This document shows, piece after piece, positions 43,701 to 55,700 of a stretch of 64,000 bases of DNA. Both the position numbers and the translations under genes were made by a program. Source of the DNA: Cervus elaphus (lineage: Eukaryota > Chordata > Mammalia > Artiodactyla > Cervidae); the NCBI RefSeq assembly GCF_910594005.1, contig NC_057831.1, forward strand, positions 36,786,001 to 36,850,000, read 5' to 3'. Position 1 is the first letter of the stretch. Each line of letters opens with the position of its first letter. The notes beneath the pieces are model-generated. The model had not been told where the DNA came from. It did no database searches and was given only the letters and a program-made list of their open reading frames with translations.

Positions 43701-46700
43701 AAGCAAAACAAATCAGGGAATACAAATAAGAAGTGCTGGGGGGAGGGGGTAGATGTAGGAAATACACAGGGTAGTGAGAGGAAAGGAGGAAGGAGCAGAG
43801 AATCAAAGATGACTTTCAAGTTTTTTGCCTGAAGAATGGAACTGCCATTTACAAACAGAAAAACAAGGTGAGGAAGAGGTTTAAGGGAAAAAAAATCAGT
43901 TTGGTTTGGATATTAAATTTAAGATGCCAATTATACATCTAAGTGAAGATTTTAAGTGGACATAAAGGTTGAAATTCAGTAAAGTCGAGGCTGGAAATAA
44001 TTAGTGAGTCAACAGTATAAAGACAGTACTTACAGCTTTATCTTGTGACTATCCATAATTCAAACTATTACCTAGAGGAGGAGTAAGCTGATACTGATAT
44101 TTTGACATTAAAAACACTGCTGCAATAAGCATCCTAGAAATATTTCCTTATGCTATATATTGACATTTTTGAGTAAGGAAGCCTCCTAAAAATGGAACTG
44201 CTGATTCAAAAAGTATGACCATGTTAAATTTTATTAAAAACAGCCAGTTGATTTACAAAAGGATTATAGAAGCTCATACTTCCTCAATCAGGACACAACT
44301 GCCCCTTCTCTAAGACCAGTGAGCAGTGGATACTACTCTTAAATTTCTGGCCAACTAAATGGCTGGAGAAAAAATGGCATCTTGTTTTAATTTCTCTGAA
44401 CATATCTGCATATATTCATTGGCTATCTGCAAGTGCTCCTCTGTAAAATGTTCATTTTATTACAGGGTGGTTTATCTTTTCAATATGAAGATGCCCTGAT
44501 ATATCAGAAATATGAAATCTTTATCTGGTAGTTTGTGGTAATTGTTTCTCCCAGTCTATCACATGCCATTTTGTTTACAAATGCCTTAGAGAAAAAATTT
44601 TATGTTCATACAAATCTGCCAATCATTTACTTTATGGCTTCTAAACCACCTGTCTCAGTTTAGAAGTCCCAAGGTTCTAAATACATTCCCCTATTATTTT
44701 TGTACTTTTACTTTTTACATTTGTGTCTTTCATACATCTGGAAGTTACTTTTGATTACAGAGTGAGCTAAGGTGTCTAGGTGTGTTTGGAGGTGAACTGC
44801 CAATTTGATCCACAACATTTATTAAAGAAACCGTCCATTCGTTCCCACATGGTAAGTGCCTGATCATAGGCCTGACTTGCCTGTGTAGCCACGCAATCTC
44901 AACCAGAAAAAAATTCTGCATAAAAGCGTAAGGGAAGTCAAAGTGCCCCAGTACTTTTTATATAAATATGCAAATTACACAGAGCAGTGGCATAAAATTC
45001 AGAGTCAAGAATGCAATACCGGAAGGAGAACAACAGCAAAAGTGAAAGGCGACAGATCACAGCTTCTTCTTCTCTGGTTGGCTCTGGCCTCACTGTGATG
45101 ATCCAGCCAAAGGAAGGGACAGAAGACAGGCAATTAAACTAAAAACAGGAAAAAGATTCCCTCTATCTTGAAGTCTTTGACTCCTTCCAGTCTCCCCTGT
45201 CAAAATGTTTTCACTGGTCAGTTTCATCCACAGGCACTAAAGCCTGAAGCCCTCCTCAGCAGGACAAGTGCGGATGAGTTCTAAGAAAGCTCCAGACGGG
45301 TCTGTTTGGCTGCAATGTGTCTCTTCTCAACATTGCCAAAGCTAACTGCTCCTTTAAATTGTGGACAAACTTGAAATAGAGGTTTTTCTGACACAAAATG
45401 TCTAAATCAGGTCAGTTAAATGGTATTCATAACATGACTTAACAAAGAGACAGCAGTGAGGAGGTGAAATAAGAGTTTGTTTTTTCTTGAGCTCATGAAA
45501 TAATGAAGAGAAAACTCTGTAGGTCAGGGGTCCTGCCCAACGCTGGGTGAAATGAACTTGCACTCTCCCCTCCATTCAACCTATGTCTGGTAATTGTGTG
45601 TGTGTGTGTGTGTGAGACAGAGAGAGGGAGAGGGAGGAAAAGAGAGAGAAGAGGGAAAGACAGAGAAGAAGGAAAGAGAGACAGAGGGGGAGGAGAAGAA
45701 AGAAAAAGAAGGCAGAGGGAAAGAGAAATATCGCTCATTGCTCTGGTCCACCCCTTCCCACTCCTTATCACATTTTGTCAATTTAGACATTAAAAAAAGC
45801 AGTTACTGGGAATTCCCTGGCAGTGCAGTGGTTAGGAGTCTGTGCTTTCACCACTGAAGCCCCTAGTTCAGTCCTTATTTGGGTAACTAAGATCCTACAA
45901 GTCATGCAGCGTTGGGGGGTAGGGGGGTGGGGTCAGGGAACAGCTATTTACAAAATGTGTATAAAACCCTGAATTCCCCTCTATTTGAAATGCTTTGTAA
46001 TGAATCAGAGTAGTCAAGAAGAAAGAAGACAGGCACCTAGCCAGTCTGAGTGATACCCTCAGTGACCAATGGGGAAGCATGAAACAGAATGACGAGATAC
46101 TGTTCATCACGAATGTCTCTGCATTGCATACACTGAAGGCATTCACCAAAGCATTTCTGTTACTTTCAGGGAAGAATGAAAAATAGAAGGATGGGTAAGA
46201 CACTCAAGTCACTCTTCTATCCTTCATCCTTGAAATTCAGCAAATTTCTTTAAACACAAATCCTATGATCACTCTAATCTTTGTTGACCTAACCCTAGCA
46301 ATCTCCCAGAGCTCACATAGAGCATGGTAAAGTAACTAAATAATAAAACCCATGAAGCACTGCATATATTTAATAAATTACCTACACTATGTGCCTACCA
46401 CATTATGCTTAGCACTAAAATACATAGGTGAATAATATACAAATTCTTCAGAAATACACAATTTCGCATCATATATCATATAATAAATACAGAGAAAGCC
46501 CTGCCTCATGATAGTAGCCATTTTTGTTCTAAAAGCAGATGTGAAGGTGTTGAGTTCATAAAAGGAACTATAGATCATAACATGGAGCAAAACAGACTTG
46601 ATGGTTCAAAGAAACAAGTTTGCATGCAATATGAAATCAGACACTATGTATTGCTTACTCGTCAGCCACTGTCCCCCTCTTCCTTGCACCAGAAACCTCA

Positions 46701-49700
46701 CAGCTGCTGGGCCCCTCCCCAGGCCTAGGAGATGAGCCCTAAACCAATCAAATGATTCTTATTTCACTTATCAGGCCTGGCCAATGAGACTAAGTAAGAT
46801 GTACACTGTGGGTTCCTGAGAAAGATTTTCCCCATTGTGAAAGATGACACAAGCAACTCCCCTCTGTCTCTGAACACAGGTGTGATACCTGGAGCTGTGG
46901 CAGTCACCTTGTGACCATGAGGGGACAAGCCCAAGTATGATTAACACAGTTAATGAAGGTGGCAGAATAGCAAGGTGGGAAGCACCATGATGCTTGGGTG
47001 GCTTGATGGTGTCAGTGTGCCCTTGCTCTAACCAACCCTGTACCTCTCTATAGACTTTTTGGGTTTGAGATCAGAAATTTTACTCATTGTTTAGCCACAT
47101 TGTTTAGTATTCTGCTGCTTGTAGATAAAAGCATCCTGAGGGACAGAGGCTCATCAAAAAAATAAATAAAACAAGGATCAGATAAATTCAGACTCCAAGG
47201 TGATAGTTTCTTAGGCAACTGCAGAATGCAGAAAGAAAACCACTTACCTTCCTTCAGGTCATGTATATTCTTGTCCAAAGATTCACCTCCATCAAAGCTA
47301 ACTAGAAGCCTAAAGTAACAGCCCACAAAATTCAACTGGGCTCAGTATCAATGGATTGCAGTCTATTTTCTGAAACTGTGGCAAGATCATATCACCTGTC
47401 CACATGTTGGCAAACCACTTCAAGTCCTCTAGGAGCATCACTAAGTACCCTTGGTGTGCCACAATGTCCACAGGGCCTCATCTGTTTCCCTCGTCTTTGC
47501 AATTTTGAACCAGAATGCTGGAGGCAATGTAAACCATGGAATAGAGATAAGATACATGTATGTATCTCCACATGTGGAAAAGCAGCTTTTACAGAGTTCC
47601 CGAATGTATCTACGGTACTTTTCTTGGGACCAGTAAGGCAAAGGACACCCCAAAAAAAGAAGAAAAAGAAAACAGACTGTCCTTTAAAACTCAAAATGTG
47701 TGTCTCTTAACATCCCTAACCTACATCACCTCCCTCCCCTGGATATATGTAGCATTTATTAGATCCTACAGAGTTAAGAGAACCTATAAAAATGATTAAG
47801 TTATTTATATATGTATAAATGCCAAAGAATGTTCAAACTACAGCACAACTGCACTCATCTCACATGATAGCAAAGTAATGCTCAAAATTCTCCAAGTTAG
47901 GCTTCAACAGTACATGAAGTGAGTACATGAACATCCAGATGTTCAAGCTGGATTTAGAAAAGGCAAAGGAACCAGAGATCAAACTGCCAACATCCATTGT
48001 ATCATTGTAAAAGCAAGAGAATTCCAGAAAGACATCTACTACTACTTCACTGACTACACTAAAGCCTTTGATTGTGTGGATCACAACAAACTGTCAAACA
48101 TTCTTCAAGAGATGGGAATACCAGACCACCTGACCTGCTTCCTGAGAAATCTGTATGCAGGTGAAGAAGCAACAGTTCCGGACATGGAACAATGGACTGG
48201 TTCCAAATGGGGAAAGGAGTACATCAAGGCTGTATGTTATCACCCTGCTTATTTAACTTATATGCAGAGTACATCATGAGAAATGCCAGGCTGGAGGAAG
48301 CACAAGCTGGAACCGAGACTGCTGGGAGAAATATCAATAATCTCAGATATGCAGATGACACCACCCTTATGGCAGAAAGCAAAGAGGAACTAAACAGCCT
48401 CTTGATGAAAGTGAAAGAGGAAGAGTGAAAAGCTGGCTTAAAACTCAACATTCAAAAAACAAAGATCATGGCACCCGGTCCCATCACTTCATGGTAAATA
48501 GATGGTGAAACAATGGAAAGAGTGACAGACTTTATTTTCTTGGGCTCCAAAATCACTGCAGTTGATGACTGCAGCCATGAAATTAAAAGACTCTTGCTCC
48601 TTGGAAGAAAAGCTATGACCAACCTAGACAGCATATTAAAAAGCAGAGAGATTACTTTACTAACAAAGGTCCATCTAGTCAAAGGTATGGTTTTTCCAGT
48701 ATCCATGTATGGAAGTGAGAGTTGGACTATAAAGTAAGTTGAGCGCCAAAGAATTGATTCTTCTGAACTGTGGTGTTGGAGAAGACTCTTGAGAGTCCCT
48801 TGCACTGAAGGAGATCAAACCAGTCAATCCTAAAGAAAATCAGTCCTGAATATTCAGTGAAAAGGACTGATACTGAAGAATAAGCTCCAATACTTTGGCC
48901 ACCTGATGGGAAGAACAGACCCATTAGAAAAGACCCTGATGCTGGGAAAGACTGAAGACAGGAGGAGAAGGCGGTAACAGAGAACGAGGTGGTTGGGTGG
49001 CATCACCGACTCAATGGACATGAGTTTGAGCAAGCTCCGGGAGTTGGTGATGGACAGGGAGGCCCGGTGTGCCGCAGTCCACGGGGTCATAAAGAGTAGG
49101 ACACAACTGAGCAACTGAACTGAACTGAACACCTATGTAATTAATTTATGAATTTGTTTATATGCTGGAATAGCAGGATCAAAAAAAAATTGTAATAGAA
49201 AGTGTTAAGACAAATTACTACTACCAGCAGTAATAATGTGGTTGTTGTTTAGTCACTAAGTCATGTCCAACTTTTGCAATCCCATGGAGAGAGGAGCCTG
49301 GTGGGCTACAGTCCATGGGATTTCCCAGGTAAAAATACTGGAGTCGGTTGCCATTTTCTTCTCCAAGGGATCTTCCTGGCCCAGGGACTGAACCCACGGC
49401 TCCTGTGTCTCCTGCACTGGCAGGCAAATTCTTTACCCCTGAGTCACCTGGGAGGCCTAGCAGTAATAACAGCTAGGACTAATTCTATGCTTACTTTCAG
49501 CCAGACATTATTCCAAACAGCTGACTGACATACAGCTTACTAAATCCTTACAATGGTCCTAACAGGTAGATGTTATTAACATTATCCACACTTTACAACT
49601 AAGAAAACTGAGATACAGAGAGGTGAAGTAACTTTCTCAGAGTCACAGAGCCAGCGAGCTGACTCCAACCCGTAAGTCGCTCCAGAGTCCATGTTCTTAT

Positions 49701-52700
49701 TCATTAATTGTCTGCATAGTTAGCTAACACTTTAAAATCACTCACATAATGACTTCAATTGCTGTGAGTTAGTTAATAATTATGTAAATAGAAACTGAAA
49801 AACATACCTGAATAATTAGAGAAAAATTATTTTAAATCTCTAAGGATACGAGACCATATCCGTTGCAGAGGTGCCACAGATTTCAACATTACATGCCATC
49901 AAAGGGCATTTACTCAAAGATTTCAGTAGCTCCTAAATCACTGAAGTATCAGCTGACTAGATATACCCAATCCAGACTGATAAATTTAGAACCATTTACC
50001 TATCCTTGATCAGTCCAGATCACACATCACCAAGCCAGACAAGAGTTCATCAAGACTGCCAGACAAGGAAGTCATTATTACAACATAAACATTCAAGGGT
50101 GGACTTACTAAAATCATGAAACATCCCTGGAGCACTGACACCATTACCAAAGGTGCCCTGTCTCTGGACTTGTAAAGCTTACTCCTCCTGCAAGCTCACA
50201 AATCTGCAGTAAACTTGAACTTTATATGTGTGTTGGTGGGAAAAAAATTCTTAGAAATCAGAATTCAGCACTGCTGGTGACCTGACTTAGACCAAACTCT
50301 AAAGTTGACACACTCGGGACCTTGATCCCTCGCTTGGCACAAGGTGAACTGCATTGTGAAACCTTCACAGGAACACATTTTATTCCCACTTGGCCTATAA
50401 ACTGCCAAAAGGCAGCTGGGCACTGAACATGTTGTGTCCTGGCAGTGTCTAGAACAAGCGTGGGACCCAGTAGCCTAACCACTCTGTAAATATCTGCTAA
50501 CTCAATGACTTCATGAGAAGTAAGTAATTCAAGGAAATAAAGGAACAAAGAACAAGAGGTAAATTTCAAGGCAAAAATGTATCCTCCCGAGACATGAATT
50601 ATCATGTGTTCTTTTTCCCCAGATTATGATACCCAAAAAAGTACAAAAGCTTTTTTGTCAACTTTTCTGTCAGCTGACAAACGGTCATCTAATGATTTTA
50701 AAGATGAAAAGGAACTGCTTCTCCACACCTTTAATCAAAACACCTTCATCAGATGTGGCATTCAACCTGCAGATAAAAGATACAAGCTTCTTGGTGGCCA
50801 ACTTATCTTTTTGTTTCTTTTTACAAGGACTAAGTGGAAATTAAATGTAAACAAGAAAGACACCTTGGAAATAAAATTCTATTGGGCCTTCCCAAACAGC
50901 CCGAAGTTAAAAAGATGTCCGTGAACAAAATTCTAGAATTATTAAAACCAAACTGTTGGTACCTGGCCATGACTCACACTCAACTCTCTTTCCTCTTCTT
51001 TACATACATCTGAGATAATAATACTGACCTACTTTACAGGACTATCATGAGAATTATCAGCTTAAAAATACTCAGCATGTTGAGATGAAGACAGCTTGTA
51101 ATATGTATACTTAACCACTTTTAAAATTGACATGACATGAACTGAGACTTATGTCATGATGCAAACCACTCTGTTAATTACTTAAAAAGTAAACTGCAAA
51201 TACTTAGAACACAAACAGTATCTCACATTGAAGAATACGCTCATTAATAAGTATATATTTTCTAAAACATTCAAACGTCTTTAAAGAAAGTAGGCAGGGT
51301 ACTTTAGACAGGAAAAAAAGTGACTTTTCATTGACCACAGCAGAAAATAAAAATATTGACATTTGCTCCTGATCCCTAGGCCTCTGAACCAGAAAGCTGT
51401 CCTCTCAGCTATGAAAGCAGTCAACAAGTCAACACGCCCTACGAGAGTTGATGACTACCCTTCTCCTTCTCATCAGACAGGCTGTGCAGCCCCACTCCCA
51501 GCCCCAACCACCTGCAATTCCTAATGAGGAAGAGACGGGCCCCTAACAAGGGCAGCGTTGAGATCTGAATATTTGCTGCGGAACCTTCTGCTTTTTATAT
51601 CAGAGTTATGCCCACGGAAACACGTGTTTCAATATTACAAAGTCAGTAAAGGATTTCTTCTATTTCCTTTCAGCTCAGTTAGTTTGCTTTTCGGCAAAAG
51701 CTGATTAACATGACAGTTATTGCGTCCTTCAGATGCCCTAGAGCAACCTGATAAGCTGGTTCAAAGTGCTACTTCTGCGGGGTTAGCAGCAACCACAGCT
51801 CTGGGAATTGAGGCTTTTGAGATGCTCTGCTTTATAAACCTCATTTATCAAACAGCGGGAGAGCTGTTACATATGGTGATGGGCATTATGGAAATACTCT
51901 GATTGAATACAAAATGTGAACTGGATTAAATTACCTACAAGAAGGAGAAAAACTAAGGAGGTGGTAAAAGGAACCCGTCACAAGTATGAATCAAATACCG
52001 CTGCACAGAAATGTTAGTCTGTTTATAATTAGCTACCCTTTGGGTTTGCTATGGAAGGGTTTCCTGGGATATCTATGCAGAATTTTTTTAATTTAACATA
52101 GGTTAAACTAAATAATTACATCTACCACAGTTTTTGCCTACTCAAGACAGGAAGAAAGGTTAGAGGAGGTTTACATAAATTCAGACATCCCTGATAACAC
52201 AAGGATTTGCCTACGCTAAAAATCCCAGTATGGGAAATCAGAGTATGTGTGGGAAAAGAACTGTCCCTTTAGCAGAAGAGTAGTGCTGACAACGTGGATG
52301 GGTGGGAATAAGAGAGGCACAGTAAACTGAGGCAAAATTTTTGAACATTTTTCTGTGGGCAACTAGTTTCTACTTTAATTTAGTAAAATATTTCAAGATT
52401 TGTTTAATGTTCAGTTACAGATTAGCCACTTAAAAAATCATTTAGAAGAAAACTCATGTTTTGTTTGCTTCCTTTATTTAAAAAAACAAGGAGGCACACA
52501 CATCTTCCCGTAACATAGCTCTAAGTCTTGCGATGACTTCATGGACAAAAACATGAGGAAATTAGTAATCATCCTATGCTGTCCTAAGCACTCAAACTCC
52601 TTGATTTTGGGGAGGAGACAGGCTGATTCCACAATGTGAGGGACAGAATAAAGGAGAAAAAAGTCCTATGGGAGAGGAGTACGCACCACAGTAATAAGCC

Positions 52701-55700
52701 TAACACTTATTTTAAAAAGCCGGACATTGAGTTTAGATGGGGCTTTGAGATCCTGCCGATAAAAAATGCTTCTGGGAAACGCAGGCCTCTACCTTTGGCC
52801 GAAGCACAAATGAATGAATCATGGACACACCTGAGCTAGAACCCCAGGCCGCCTGACACGCTGGGAAGACATCTGGGCTTGCATGACCTGGAGTTCCAGT
52901 ATCTGAGGTGGCCTGGAAGCACCCTCCCTGCGCCGGCACAGAGACAAAATTGCCAGGTCACACAAGGGCAGCATCAAGGAGGGAAGAAATCCGAGTACAA
53001 AGCCAAGCACAGTAGCCTCAGAAGCAGCAAAAGCAACAGGAAACAATCAGACGTCCTCAAGGAGGGGGAAACAACAACAACAAAACACCTTTCAAATTGC
53101 TGTGGAGGGCTTCATGCCACCGTTCTGCTGACAAGTATAGAATTCCTCCTCCCCCCCCAAAAGCAAATTCAGGCACCCTGCAACTTTGCCAGTTAGATAC
53201 AAAGTGTAGAAACTGGTATTTCACGACTGGCAGGACAGACTCACGGCACATGATCACATGGAAGGGTTCTGTCCTTGTGTCTCCCCAGCAGCACCACCTT
53301 CTCCCACCCTTTCCTTCCCCTCGCTCTTTCCAACCCTTCCTGCTGCTAAACCCTTTGAACTGGGCACTGATGCTGACCTGAAATCGCAGACCTGCCTGTT
53401 GTCCCCAGAAGCAGACTCTCTGGGGAGGTGGCCTTCTCGCAAGCTCCCTCCTGAAGATCGCAGGGGTGATTCCCGTGGGCCTGGCCAGCCCAAGCTTCCA
53501 GAAACAGGGCCCCTCTGTCACTGACGTCCCTTCCGTGCCTAGCAGCACCCCACGTTATGGTTCTCAATAAACACATAAAGAAAACAAGCTCATTCTCTTT
53601 TTCCCACTCCTTAAAAATAAACTCAACGGCACCCAGATTTAGAGCACACCTACCGAAGAAAAAGTTAAAGAAAGAGAGGTGCCCACCCACAGAATCTTTC
53701 CATTCAAAGAGGCACTATTCTGCAGCTGCCTCGGAGTTTATAATTAACAGGCAAGCTTAACCAGCAACAGAAATTTCTGGAGTCCATTGTAATTTACACT
53801 AGAACCTGGCTTATTCCAAATTTAGATGACAAGCACGGGCTGGATTCCATTATTTAATCTGAAAGCTTTCTTGGCACACCTTTAGCTCGAGTCTCACCAT
53901 CACTTAGCCCAGCCTCCAGGGAGTGGGTGCAGGCCAAGCCAAGTGCAGGAGGACGCAGGCTGACCGCTCCCAGGTCGGCCACCAGCTCCCAGAGCCCCAC
54001 CAGTCGCCCAGCGCCAGCCCGGGGGGCTCTGGCCCGGAGAGTTGGCTAAAAGAATGGCAGATGGCACTCAGGAGTATTCACCAGGGTGCCATCTGCAGAT
54101 CTTTGCTATCGCTGACCTGCAAGGATTTCATTTCCTTTTTCAGCTGCCACCGCAGGTCCAGTCCTCCAGCTCCAGGTCCTAGGACCAAGGTGTGCAGGGA
54201 GGCGCCCCTGAGTGCCGGTGGCCTGACAGAAGGCAGTCAGAGAAAACAGACAACAGTGGGGTTGGGGGAGGGCGGGGACGGCAACCTTCACAGGCTAAAG
54301 TGGCTTTGGGAAGACGTCTTTATTAGAATCTACTTCATCAAGAGCCACAAAATGGTAGGAAGTCTCCTTTTAAAGGAAAAGAGCCTGGGCTCAAAAAGAG
54401 AGTCAGAGAGAGGTAATGCCTCCTCCACGAGGTGTATCTGATTCCAGGGTTCACACTCACCATGGTGTCTCTGCAGGAGTTACTGGAAAGATCTCTTCCT
54501 GGTTCCAAAACACGCCCTTCACAGGCTGGCCAGGCTGGGGGCCTTACGTTATCTTTTAATGTGTATGTGTGCTCAGCCATGCCCAACTCTTTGCGGCCCC
54601 ATGGACTGTGTAGCCCACCAGGGTTCTCTGCACATGGAATTTTTCAGGCAAGAATATTGGAATGGTCTTAATATTCTCCTCCTGCAGGGGATCTTCCCAA
54701 CCCAGAGATAAAGTCGGTCTTAAATGTAGACATTCCCCCAGGAAGGAGCACGCCTTTGGGTTAGGACTGCCCATCAACCCCTCTGCAGGTGTTAGCTGTT
54801 AGATACTGGCTCTCACCTGGGAAGAGGGTAAGCAGAGATGCTTCATGTAAAACACAAGTGAGTTATTACAGGAGGAGGGGGAAACAGACCTCTGTGTTTT
54901 TCCAATATGAAAAGTGTTTTTAAAAGTCAAAAACCCTGCCACCACCATAATAGCTATATATTATGATTTTGTATTATATTAATTGGTTAAACACATAATG
55001 ACTAGGATTCACTAACTCAAATAATGAACTGGTAGCACTATTAATTGAATTATTTCAGTGAACAACAGGATTTACTTCCATTTGCAAACACGTAGCATCA
55101 GGTGGGTTGTACACATACAGGTGTACATACGCATGGTCCATGCTACGAACGCCTTCCCTGAACTTCCCAGAGTACAGGGCCCACTGGTTAGGAACCCCTG
55201 GCTAGAACACTGGGTGTTGCTCCAGGTGGGCAGGCCTAGGGGTTGGAGAGTGGTTCTCAGGGAGGTTCTAATGAGGGAACCTGGAGGCAAAGTATGGGGA
55301 AAGAGCCCAGAAACCATGCTTCACACACTTCATAATTTATCCTTAAGATCAGCCTTGCAGCCCTTTATCCAAGGGTCAACAAAAAAATTAGCAAATGTAA
55401 ATTAATACTAACACTTGAACAGGGGAATTATAGAACATAGCCACTTTGCCGTGGGAGGGAATAAATATGAGAAAAGAGGGAAGCAGTCACAGAAAAAAAG
55501 AAAAAGCTCATCCTGATGCCCAACTGACTTTCCTAAAACACCAAAGAGAAAAAGCATCTAGACTAAAAACAGCAAGGCTCTTCTTTCATGAAGCCTTGGA
55601 ATCTTGATTTGGATAGAATAAAAAAAGACAGCAAGTAAGAAAACGGCACACGCTATTGTGAAAAACACTACCAAGTCACAATTTAAGACCCTCCCCTCAC

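Noticed and set aside
53057..53548. 163-codon minus-strand open frame
   Set aside because: Overlaps several other frames on both strands, with glycine/arginine-rich low-complexity composition and no recognisable product.
53923..54441. 172-codon plus-strand open frame
   Set aside because: GC-rich intron with competing frames on the other strand, no recognisable domain, no splice or start context that stands out.
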